The notes beneath the pieces are model-generated. The model saw only the letters and a list, made by a program, of their open reading frames with translations. It made no database searches and was not told the origin of the DNA. This document shows positions 7,600 through 15,626 of a DNA stretch of 64,000 nucleotides, one piece after another (positions within the stretch are counted from its first letter, which is position 1; the number at the start of each line of letters is the position of its first letter). The position numbers and the translations under genes are program-made. The stretch is from Acidobacteriota bacterium (lineage in GTDB: Bacteria; Acidobacteriota; Terriglobia; Bryobacterales; Bryobacteraceae): contig JACPNQ010000028.1 in NCBI GenBank assembly GCA_016185425.1, positions 62,001 through 126,000 of the forward strand. The letters are read 5' to 3'.

Positions 7600-8551
7600 A
7601 CTGCGCGGGCGCCTGCACTTCCAGGCGCAGACCGCCCTGCTTCCGGCTCATCGTGAAAAACTCACCGCCCACATGCCGGGCGCGGGCGCGCATCCCCACC
7701 ATTCCCAAGGTGGGTTTCTGCGGCGTCTCCACTGGCATTCCCCGCCCGTTATCCTCAATCCGCAGCAGCAAACGGTCCCCGCTTGTGTCCAGGCGCACCA
7801 TGACTTGTGTCGCGCCGGAGTGCCGCGCGACGTTCGTCAATGCCTCCTGCGCGATGCGGAAGAGCTGTGTTTCCTGCTCCTCCGTCAGCCGGCGCGGGCA
7901 GTACGACCTGTAGCCAACGTCGATCTGTGTCCGCTCGGCGAAGCGTTCCGTCAGCCATCGCAAGCCGGCATCGAGGCCGAAGTCGTCGAGGATCACCGGC
8001 CGCAGCAGTTGGCTTAACTCACGCACGCCCGTTAGCGCGCCCTCTAGAATCTCCACGCACTCGCCGCGCCGCTCCACGAAATCGGCGCCGTTCATTCGCT
8101 TCAACATGCTGCGCAGGCCGGTCAATGATTGACCCAGCTCATCGTGCATCTCGTGCGAAAACCGCCGCGCGAGAACCTCCTGATCCTGCAGCATCTGCCA
8201 CGACACGCGATCGAGCTCGTCCGCCTGCCATTCCAGCCTGTGGAATGCCCGCCGCGTTGTGTATACGGTTACGCCGGCGCATGCGAACGCCAGTACGAGA
8301 CAGATACCCAACACAACTTCCAGCTCATCCAGCAGCGATTGCGACTGCTGTTCAATCTGTCCTTCCAACTGCGCCCCGCGGCCCGAGCTCACGAAGTGCC
8401 CGCGCACCAGCTCCTGCGCATTCTCATGGATCGACTTCGAGCCCTGATAGCCGACATACGCCGCCGCGATCACGAGCATCACCACCATCGAAAAGCCCAA
8501 TGCGAGAATGCGCAGAACATTCTGCTGGGACATCGCGAGGCGGCGCTGCAT
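7562..8551 (-). CDS. NarX/DesK-type sensor histidine kinase
   Basis: The protein has 329 residues. Two membrane helices (about 13-35 and 77-100) flank a short periplasmic segment of about 40 residues. A HAMP-like/coiled region follows, then a HisKA_3 dimerisation helix with the phospho-His in RRFSHEMHDELGQSL. The HATPase_c domain has the N box AQEALTNVARHSGA and G1 IEDNGRGM. It would autophosphorylate and pass phosphate to the overlapping NarL-type regulator. The small sensor domain has no recognisable ligand fold. The gene begins 9 bases after the porin gene, so it probably senses something connected with the porin's cargo or with the divergent carbonate-transport genes. Confidence 0.92.
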   Translation of the reverse strand: MQRRLAMSQQNVLRILALGFSMVVMLVIAAAYVGYQGSKSIHENAQELVRGHFVSSGRGAQLEGQIEQQSQSLLDELEVVLGICLVLAFACAGVTVYTTRRAFHRLEWQADELDRVSWQMLQDQEVLARRFSHEMHDELGQSLTGLRSMLKRMNGADFVERRGECVEILEGALTGVRELSQLLRPVILDDFGLDAGLRWLTERFAERTQIDVGYRSYCPRRLTEEQETQLFRIAQEALTNVARHSGATQVMVRLDTSGDRLLLRIEDNGRGMPVETPQKPTLGMVGMRARARHVGGEFFTMSRKQGGLRLEVQAPAQYAQNGDGNDTAG

Positions 8552-8560
8552 GTACCCAGT

Positions 8561-9742
8561 CTACAAGTGGAAGTCCAGGAAGACCGCGTAGAACGAACGG
8601 CCCGCGCCGTTCGAGTACGTTTCCAGGAATTTCCCAGGGAACAGATGCCCGTACTGCGCGCCGATGTCATAGAAACGAGACAGCTTCACATCGGCGAGGA
8701 GATCAAGCTCCGGCCCCACATCGGTGTACTTCGCCCCTCCGATGACGGGCGCAACCGTCTGCGCGCCGCTCGCGGCATAGAGGCCCTCGTGCGAATCGGC
8801 GAGCCAGAAAAAGTGCCCTTCGCCCTTTAGAGTCAACCACTTCTCGGGATGCAGCCAAATGCCGCCGCGAACGTTTTTCGTGTTGCGGCGGCCGATCTGG
8901 TCGGCGATGCCGTAGATGCTGTGATTGGTTGGATATAGCTGATCCAAACCACCTGACGCGTAGTTCGTTTCACCCACCAAAGCCGGCGCCCACCGGAAAT
9001 CGCGGAAATGCCGTTGAATCTGCAGCAACCCGGCCCATTGGTCGCTGTGCTGGCCGAGCGCTTCCGTTTCGTAAGTCCATTTCGGGCCGATTCTCCCGGC
9101 GGAGCGAAGGCCGTAAGTCCAGCCTTTTCTGAGACCTGTGCGAAGGAGCACGTAGGGCTCGACTTTCGAGTCTTTGATCCACGAACCGAAGGAGCCATAG
9201 ACACCATGGAGATTGTTGCCGTCGAGATGGTGGTCCCACGCCGTAGGGTTGTTCATCACAACACTGCTCGAAAAGACGTCAAAACGATCGTTTTTGTGGT
9301 GAAAAGCGAGCTTAATTGCATCAAAAACACGCGCTGTGTTGCCCCACTCCGACGCTCCGATCACTCGTTCCGATCCAAACACCAACCGCTGCCGGCCCGC
9401 CTTCACGTCCCACCAACCGTCCTCCTTCCCGATCCGGACGTAGGCCTGGCGGAGGTCGACGCGATCCTTCACCGAGGCATCCTGGATCGGCATGTGCGCG
9501 GCGCGGGCGTCCTGAAATTCGCTGAAGAACGCCATCCAGGGGAGCGGTTGGATACCAACGTCGAAACGGTATCGCTCCAGCAGATAGTTCTGGTCATGCA
9601 GTCCTTCGGCACGGTAGCGGACTTGTGCGCCGAGGGTAATCCAGCTCGGCAGATGTTCGTTCAACGGGCCGCGTACATCCTGTCCGCCGAGTGTAAGTGA
9701 TAGAAAAAACAGGATCAGTAAGGCATGTAAAGGATTTCTCAT
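8561..9742 (-). CDS. outer-membrane porin with alginate-export-like beta barrel
   Basis: The protein has 393 residues from ATG 9742. The upstream in-frame start at 9772 would spoil the signal peptide MRNPLHALLILFFLSLTLGG. The mature part alternates hydrophobic and polar residues and is rich in aromatic residues (RYRAEGLHDQNYLLERYRFD, DLRQAYVRIGKEDGWWDVKA, AGRQRLVFGSERV), matching the Alginate_exp/AlgE-like porin family common in Acidobacteriota. It ends in a terminal aromatic-Leu strand (YAVFLDFHL). It probably forms an outer-membrane channel of unknown substrate. It is the first gene of an operon with a two-component system, divergent from SulP-DabA. Confidence 0.82.
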   Translation of the reverse strand: MRNPLHALLILFFLSLTLGGQDVRGPLNEHLPSWITLGAQVRYRAEGLHDQNYLLERYRFDVGIQPLPWMAFFSEFQDARAAHMPIQDASVKDRVDLRQAYVRIGKEDGWWDVKAGRQRLVFGSERVIGASEWGNTARVFDAIKLAFHHKNDRFDVFSSSVVMNNPTAWDHHLDGNNLHGVYGSFGSWIKDSKVEPYVLLRTGLRKGWTYGLRSAGRIGPKWTYETEALGQHSDQWAGLLQIQRHFRDFRWAPALVGETNYASGGLDQLYPTNHSIYGIADQIGRRNTKNVRGGIWLHPEKWLTLKGEGHFFWLADSHEGLYAASGAQTVAPVIGGAKYTDVGPELDLLADVKLSRFYDIGAQYGHLFPGKFLETYSNGAGRSFYAVFLDFHL

Positions 9743-9784
9743 GTTCGCTGATTTCAGAATACGGGCAAACATTGCCGTTTCTTC

Positions 9785-9807
9785 ACCCCCCCTGAGAATC
9801 GGGGGGT
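9785..9807. promoter_or_regulatory. C/G-rich inverted repeat between porin and SulP genes
   Basis: ACCCCCC (9785-9791) and GGGGGGT (9801-9807) are perfectly complementary with a 9-base loop, in the 135-base divergent intergenic region. A second short dyad, ATCCC-GAT-GGGAT, lies at 9816-9828. Its central place between two divergent operons suggests an operator or leader hairpin. No protein can be assigned. Confidence 0.4.
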
Positions 9808-9877
9808 CTGCTGGTATCCCGATGGGATGGGTTGGCGGCGGCTAACGCGGCATCCTGAAAGCCACGGAGATTGATAC

Positions 9878-11464
9878 ATGTTCCCAAACACCTGGAAATC
9901 GGACATCGGCTCTGGCTTCCTCGTCTTTTTAATTGCCCTTCCGCTCTGCCTCGGCATCTCGATGGCGAGCGGCTTCCCCCCGACCGCGGGCATCCTGACC
10001 GCCGTGATCGGCGGGATGTTGGTTTCGTTCCTGGGCAGCGCGCGGCTCACCATCAAAGGGCCGGCGGCGGGGTTGATCGTGATCGCGCTCGGCGCGGTGA
10101 CCGAACTGGGCGCCGGGGACAACATTCTTGGTTATAAGCGCGCGATCGCGGTGGGCGTAGTGGCCGGAGTGATTCAGATCATCTTCGCGCTGGTGAAGGC
10201 TGGGAAAGTGGGCGATCTGATGCCCTCCTCCGTTGTGCACGGGATGTTGGCTGCGATCGGCGTGATCATCATCTCGAAACAGACGCACGTGGCGCTCGGC
10301 GTGACGCCGGAAGGCAAGGAGCCGCTGCACCTGTTGGCCGAGATTCCGCACAGCATCCTGAACCTCAATCCCGAGGTGTTCTTCATCGGCCTTTTGTCGC
10401 TGCTGATCCTATTCGGACTGCCGATGCTCAAGATCGATTGGATCCGGCGAATCCCAGGGCCGATGCTGGTCCTGCTGGCCGCGGTGCCGCTTGGTCTCTA
10501 CTTCGATCTGGAACACGAGCACAACTACTTCCTCTCCAACCACCTGTTCCACGTCGGGCCTAAGTTCCTGATCCGGCTACCGGGTTCACTGGCAAGCACG
10601 ATTCAATTCCCCGATTTCTCCGCGATTTTCAGCGCCACATCGATCAAGTACATCGTCATGTTCTCGCTGGTTGGCAGCATTGAGTCGCTGCTGAGCGTGT
10701 CGGCGGTGGATTCGCTGGACCCCGAAAAGCGCACCAGCGATATGAATAAAGATCTGCTGGCCACCGGTATCGGCAACACGCTGGCGGGCGCGCTGGGCGG
10801 ACTTCCGATGATCTCGGAGATCGTCCGCAGTAAGGCGAATATCGACAATGGCGCAAAGTCGTACCTCTCGAATTTTTTCCACGGCACGTTCCTGCTTCTG
10901 TCGCTGGCATTGATCCCGGGACTGCTGCAAAAGATTCCGCTGGCCGCGCTGGCTGGTATGCTGATTTATACCGGCTTCCGTCTTGCCTCGCCGAAGGAAT
11001 TCGTGCATGTGTACAAGATTGGCGCCGAGCAGCTCTTTCTATTCGTTACGACGATGCTAGTGACTCTCGCGACAGATCTTCTGATCGGCGTGGGCGTGGG
11101 CCTGATCTTGAAGGCCGCGCTGCACGTGAAGAATGGCGCGCGGCTGAGCACCATGTTCAAGGCAATCGTTCAAGAAGAGCGCAAAGGAGATGAACTGGTG
11201 TTACATGTTCATGAAGCGGCGATCTTCACGAACTACCTTGGGCTGAAAACCCGTCTGCTGAGTGTGGACGACAACGTCAGGACCGTCGTCATCGACTTCG
11301 AGAAGGCTTGGGTGGTGGACCACACCGTCCTCGAGAAACTGCATGGCATTGAGCGAACATGGACGAGCCGGAAGTTAGTGCTTACGGGCCTGGACGGCCA
11401 TGTGCCGATGTCGACGCACGAGCTAGCCGCGCGCCGGAAAGCGCGCCCTGCGGTGGCCGCTTGA
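9878..11464 (+). CDS. SulP-family anion transporter, probable bicarbonate transporter
   Basis: The protein has 528 residues. It has multiple membrane helices beginning FLVFLIALPLCLGISMASGF, with the SulP signature area PPTAGILTAVIGGMLVSFLG and ARLTIKGPAAGLIVIALGAV. A C-terminal STAS-like domain occupies about residues 440-515 (RTVVIDFEKAWVVDHTVLEK). The family exchanges or co-transports sulfate, bicarbonate and other anions. The BicA-like length and direct translational coupling to DabA (TTGA overlap at 11461-11464) argue for inorganic carbon, but sulfate cannot be excluded. It is the first gene of the SulP-dabA-dabB-dabB2 unit. Confidence 0.85.
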   Translation: MFPNTWKSDIGSGFLVFLIALPLCLGISMASGFPPTAGILTAVIGGMLVSFLGSARLTIKGPAAGLIVIALGAVTELGAGDNILGYKRAIAVGVVAGVIQIIFALVKAGKVGDLMPSSVVHGMLAAIGVIIISKQTHVALGVTPEGKEPLHLLAEIPHSILNLNPEVFFIGLLSLLILFGLPMLKIDWIRRIPGPMLVLLAAVPLGLYFDLEHEHNYFLSNHLFHVGPKFLIRLPGSLASTIQFPDFSAIFSATSIKYIVMFSLVGSIESLLSVSAVDSLDPEKRTSDMNKDLLATGIGNTLAGALGGLPMISEIVRSKANIDNGAKSYLSNFFHGTFLLLSLALIPGLLQKIPLAALAGMLIYTGFRLASPKEFVHVYKIGAEQLFLFVTTMLVTLATDLLIGVGVGLILKAALHVKNGARLSTMFKAIVQEERKGDELVLHVHEAAIFTNYLGLKTRLLSVDDNVRTVVIDFEKAWVVDHTVLEKLHGIERTWTSRKLVLTGLDGHVPMSTHELAARRKARPAVAA

Positions 11465-14271
11465 GCGAGCACTCCAATCCGAAGGAACACTTGCGCCATG
11501 TGATTCATCACGTGGCGCATTTCCTTCCTGCGCAGGGTCCTATCGGCGTATTCATTCACCACAATACGCTGCACGCTTTCCAGCACATGCCCTTTGAAAA
11601 GGCCGTGGCGGAGGCATCCCAGATCTTCAAGACCGAGCCGTACATGACGGAGGACGCCTACAAGGCGTGCCTGCGGAACGGGCGCATGCGGGAACAAGAC
11701 ATCGACGCCGTGTTAGAGCGCGAGGTTGACGCCGGTATTGTGCCGGGGTTGACCCGCCGCGAATTATGGCGAGCGATGCTGCATCCGGGCGTTCGAACGT
11801 TCGACCCGGTGGGTATCGCGTGGCGAATGGAAGAGGGCGATCTTGCCGAAGACTTCCGCTCCTCGAAGCTCCGCGCACTGTTCGACGCGTGCCTTGCAAG
11901 AACGGAAGAGCCCGACCACAAGCGCGCGCCATCGGCACGCGCGGCCGACGAGATTGTTCATCCGCTGTTGATCCGCCTGTCCTCGGTCTATCTGGACCAA
12001 GGCATGTCGTATTGGCCGATGCCGGGACGCAAGGAAGGCTTCTACGGCGCCGTGCGAAAGCTTCTGTCGCAATCGATGGCGTTATTTCCGAAGGGTCTCA
12101 TTGGACTGGATGAAGAGTTCCGCGGGCAGACGGCCCGGAACATGGATGCGGAAGACGTTGTGATTTCGTATCTGGGTCCGGACCAAAATAGCTGGGAACC
12201 GAAACTGCTGGATGAGTTGATGGCGCTACCCGGCTGGCCTGGGCTGTTCAGCGTGTTGGAGAACGATCCGGCGCTGTTCCCGCATGATCCGGTTCCGTGC
12301 AAGCTTGTCGATTTCCTGGCCGTGCGGCTTACGATGGCGAAAGTGGCGGCGGAACACGCCGGCGCGGCGCCGCCCGCCGAGCCTGTCGATCCGCACCGGG
12401 AGCGCCTGGCGCGAGCGGCGGCGCTGTATGAAGCGGCACGCGTGTCGAAGCAGAGCGCCGATACGGTTTCCGGCTGGACGCCGCAGCGGTGGTCACGTTT
12501 CGTGGTGGAAGCGGAGTCGTTCGACAACCTGGAGCGCCGCCGTGTGTACCACCAGGCCTACGAACGCTGGCATGAACAGGAGATACTGCTCGGGCTGGCG
12601 AGCCACCGCCAGTACTACAAGCCGGCAAAACGGCGCATGCGGCCCGCGGCGCAGGTATTCTTCTGCATTGATGAACGCGAGGAATCGATCCGGCGTGCGC
12701 TCGAAGAAGTCGACCCGATGGTGGACACATACTCGGCGGCGGGTTTTTATGCGGTAGCGGTGGATTACAAGGGCATTGACGATGCGCATGGTGTGGCGCT
12801 TTGCCCGGTCGTCATGAAACCCCAGCACGCAGTTCGCGAAAAGCCGACCGAAGAGGATGTGGATCTGCACGAGCAGCGCGTGGTCCGGCGCCGGCTGTGG
12901 GCGCGGATCAGCCGCGCCCTATTCGTGTCGTCCCGGTCGTTGGTTCGCGGGGCACTGAGCACGGCTGTGCTGGGTACGCTGTCTTCCGTTCCACTGATCG
13001 CCAGGATTCTTGCGCCGCGGCGCTACGGCTTGTTGCGCGAAGCGCTGAACCGCGCCTTTTTCCCCGAGCCGCGCACCGAAGTGACGTTGATGCGGAACGA
13101 TGCCGATTCGCACAACCGCTTGGAAGGGCTACTGCTAGGTTTCACGATTGCGGAAAAGGCGGACCGTGTTGCCGGCGTGTTAGTCCCTGCCGGGCTAACG
13201 ACCGAATTCGCCCGGATGGTTGTCACGCTGGGACACGGTTCGACAAGTTTGAACAACCCGCATGAATCGGCGCACGATTGCGGCGCTTGCGGCGGCCGCC
13301 GCGGCGGTCCCAACGGACGCATGTTCGCGGCGATGGCGAATCGTCCGGAAGTGCGGCAGGAGCTTGTCTCTCGCGGCGTGACGATTCCCGCCGATACCTG
13401 GTTTGTGGGCGGTTATCACGATACATGCAGCGATGACGTGGTGCTGTACGATCTGGATCTGGTTCCGCCGTCACATGAGCCGGACCTGAACGCCATTCGC
13501 CAGTCGCTCGATCTGGCGCGCGCCCGGAGCGCGCAGGAGCGGGCGCGCCGCTTCGAGTCCTGCGCGGACGACGCCGATCCAACCGCCGCACTGTGGCATG
13601 TGGAAGAGCGGTCGGAACACCTGGCGCAACCGCGCCCGGAATACGGCCATTGCACGAATTCCGTAACGATGGTGGGTCGGCGCGAGACGACCCGCGGCTT
13701 ATTCATGGACCGCCGCGCCTTCCTGGTTTCCTACGATCCGCTGATCGACCCGCAGGCAGAGAATCTGGCCAAACTTATGGCCGCCGTCGTTCCGGTGTGC
13801 GGTGGCATCAGCCTGGAGTACTACTTCTCGTTTGTCGACAACGAACGGTACGGCTGCGGCACGAAGCTCCCCCATAATGTGACCGGACTGATCGGCGTGA
13901 TGAACGGCCAATCGAGCGATCTGCGAACCGGCTTGCCGCTACAGATGGTGGAGATTCACGAGCCGGTGCGCAGTCTCTTTTGCATCGAAACAACTCCCGA
14001 TCTGCTGGAGAAAGTAATTGCGGGTAATCCCACGGTGAAGGAGTTTATCGTAAACCGCTGGATTCGAATCTCGGTGATGGACCCGCTGACGGGCCAGATA
14101 CAGATCCGCCGCGACAACGGCTACGAGCCGCTGGAAGGCGAGGTCAAGCCGCTGCCAACGGCGCCGAATTCCCACGCCTGGTACAAGGGCAAATTGGAGC
14201 ACTTGCCGATGGCGATGATTACGCCTCCTCAGCCCATTACCTCCGCTGGAGCAGGAAGGAGCGACAGTTGA
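11461..14271 (+). CDS. dabA: DabA/MpsB-type inorganic carbon transporter subunit (DUF2309)
   Basis: The protein has 936 residues from TTG 11461. An in-frame ATG at 11359 would overlap SulP by over 100 bases and is disfavoured. The beta-carbonic-anhydrase-like zinc site of DabA is intact: C402 and D404 in FFCIDERE, H592 in TLGHGSTSLNN, and C607 in SAHDCGACGG. The 15-residue His-to-Cys spacing equals that of characterised DabA (His524-Cys539). DabA is a peripheral cytoplasmic protein that hydrates CO2 to bicarbonate, coupled to ion flow through DabB. TTGA overlaps on both sides tie it to SulP and DabB. Such operons are known in autotrophs and in heterotrophs (MpsAB). Confidence 0.92.
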   Translation: MSEHSNPKEHLRHVIHHVAHFLPAQGPIGVFIHHNTLHAFQHMPFEKAVAEASQIFKTEPYMTEDAYKACLRNGRMREQDIDAVLEREVDAGIVPGLTRRELWRAMLHPGVRTFDPVGIAWRMEEGDLAEDFRSSKLRALFDACLARTEEPDHKRAPSARAADEIVHPLLIRLSSVYLDQGMSYWPMPGRKEGFYGAVRKLLSQSMALFPKGLIGLDEEFRGQTARNMDAEDVVISYLGPDQNSWEPKLLDELMALPGWPGLFSVLENDPALFPHDPVPCKLVDFLAVRLTMAKVAAEHAGAAPPAEPVDPHRERLARAAALYEAARVSKQSADTVSGWTPQRWSRFVVEAESFDNLERRRVYHQAYERWHEQEILLGLASHRQYYKPAKRRMRPAAQVFFCIDEREESIRRALEEVDPMVDTYSAAGFYAVAVDYKGIDDAHGVALCPVVMKPQHAVREKPTEEDVDLHEQRVVRRRLWARISRALFVSSRSLVRGALSTAVLGTLSSVPLIARILAPRRYGLLREALNRAFFPEPRTEVTLMRNDADSHNRLEGLLLGFTIAEKADRVAGVLVPAGLTTEFARMVVTLGHGSTSLNNPHESAHDCGACGGRRGGPNGRMFAAMANRPEVRQELVSRGVTIPADTWFVGGYHDTCSDDVVLYDLDLVPPSHEPDLNAIRQSLDLARARSAQERARRFESCADDADPTAALWHVEERSEHLAQPRPEYGHCTNSVTMVGRRETTRGLFMDRRAFLVSYDPLIDPQAENLAKLMAAVVPVCGGISLEYYFSFVDNERYGCGTKLPHNVTGLIGVMNGQSSDLRTGLPLQMVEIHEPVRSLFCIETTPDLLEKVIAGNPTVKEFIVNRWIRISVMDPLTGQIQIRRDNGYEPLEGEVKPLPTAPNSHAWYKGKLEHLPMAMITPPQPITSAGAGRSDS

Positions 14272-15626
14272 CACCGTTGCAGATGACATTGCTGGCCGTG
14301 GTGCTGGCGCCAGGCGCGATCTTCGCCCTGTTCTCCGTCCTCTGGTTACTGGGCTGGCATCCGACGGAACGCTCGTTGACCCGGACGACCGGTATTGTAT
14401 ACGCGGCGTTGACGGTTGCCGTTGCGTGGCTCGCCTGGATGCTGCGCGACAGCGGCCTGGCTTCGATTTCCGTTCCTCTTGGCGACTGGTTCACCGTGCA
14501 TGATTATCGCTTCCCGCTCGTGCTGCTTGGCGACAGTCTGTCGCTGCCGTTCCTGGCGCTGACGGTGATTCTCGTTGGCCTGATCGGCCAATTCTCGGCG
14601 ACTTACCTGCACCGGGATCCCGGCTTCGCGCGGTTCTACATTCTGCTCCACTTGTTTGCCTTCGGAGCGATGCTGATTTTTTCCGCCGGTTCGTTTGACC
14701 TGATCATCGGCGGATGGGAGATGGTGGGCCTGACTTCAGTTCTCCTCATCTCCTTTTTTCATTACCGTCAAGGGCCGGTGGATAGCGCGCTGCGCGTCTT
14801 CATCGTCTACCGGGCCTGCGACATCGGCGTGATCACCGCCGCATTTCTGATGCACCACTTCGCGCACAGCTCATCGTTCGCCGCTGGAATGCCGCACCTC
14901 GCGGGCGGCAATGCGACGATCGTGGGACTGCTGCTGCTGCTGTCGGCGGCGGGAAAATCGGCGCAGGTGCCGTTCTCCGGCTGGCTGCCGCGGGCGATGG
15001 AAGGGCCCACGCCTTCGAGCGCGATTTTTTATGGCGCTATTTCGGTGCATGCCGGAGCGTACCTGCTCTTGCGCGCGCAGCCGATTCTGATGGAATCGAC
15101 AGCGGCTTCGGCGGCCGTGATCGCGACCGGCATTCTGACCGCGGTGCAGGGGACGATTGTCGGCCGTTCCTGCGCGGACGCGAAGACGTCACTTGCGTAT
15201 GCTTCGCTGGCGCAGGTGGGTGTGGTGTTCGCGGAGATCGGCATGGGCTGGACCGTGATTCCGATCATGCACATTATGGGGCACGCGATGGTGCGGACGC
15301 TGCAGTTCCTGCGCGCGCCATCGATGCTGCACGATTACCACCAGGTACATGCCGCCGCGGGCGGCCACCTGGTGAAGACAGGCGAGCATTTGAAGACGAT
15401 TTTCCCGCAGGGCCTGCAGTTGTGGATCTACCGGCTAGCGATCGACCGGGGCCACCTGGACACTATTCTGGAGCGGGCGTTTGTCGTGCCGCTGCTTGCT
15501 CTCTCGCGGCTGCTGGGGCGTCTGGACCGCATCGGACTTTCGGCCGGTAGCGGAGGAACGGATAATCCACGAACGGCGCCGGCGCTGCCGGCTGGTGTGG
15601 AACGGGAGGGAGCGATCGATGGCTGA
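14268..15626 (+). CDS. dabB: DabB/MpsA-type antiporter-like membrane subunit (NuoL family)
   Basis: The protein has 452 residues with a TTG start overlapping the dabA stop (TTGA), preceded by a good GCAGGAAGGA site at 14251-14260. It is a proton_antipo_M (PF00361) membrane protein. The canonical charged residues of the NuoL/Mrp family are present: E151 in the GGWEMVGL helix, K230 in SAAGKSAQVPFSGWLPRAME, and H261 in the broken-helix region AISVHAGAYLLLR. DabB is thought to pass protons (or Na+) and drive CO2 hydration by DabA. It is somewhat shorter than NuoL (about 600) because the C-terminal extension is absent. The 3' end overlaps the second antiporter-like gene by 8 bases. Confidence 0.88.
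   Translation: MTPLQMTLLAVVLAPGAIFALFSVLWLLGWHPTERSLTRTTGIVYAALTVAVAWLAWMLRDSGLASISVPLGDWFTVHDYRFPLVLLGDSLSLPFLALTVILVGLIGQFSATYLHRDPGFARFYILLHLFAFGAMLIFSAGSFDLIIGGWEMVGLTSVLLISFFHYRQGPVDSALRVFIVYRACDIGVITAAFLMHHFAHSSSFAAGMPHLAGGNATIVGLLLLLSAAGKSAQVPFSGWLPRAMEGPTPSSAIFYGAISVHAGAYLLLRAQPILMESTAASAAVIATGILTAVQGTIVGRSCADAKTSLAYASLAQVGVVFAEIGMGWTVIPIMHIMGHAMVRTLQFLRAPSMLHDYHQVHAAAGGHLVKTGEHLKTIFPQGLQLWIYRLAIDRGHLDTILERAFVVPLLALSRLLGRLDRIGLSAGSGGTDNPRTAPALPAGVEREGAIDG

Noticed and set aside
11359..11460. Earlier ATG start for DabA
   Set aside because: It would overlap the SulP STAS domain by over 100 bases; the TTG at 11461 forms the same TTGA coupling as dabB and gives the usual DabA N-terminus.
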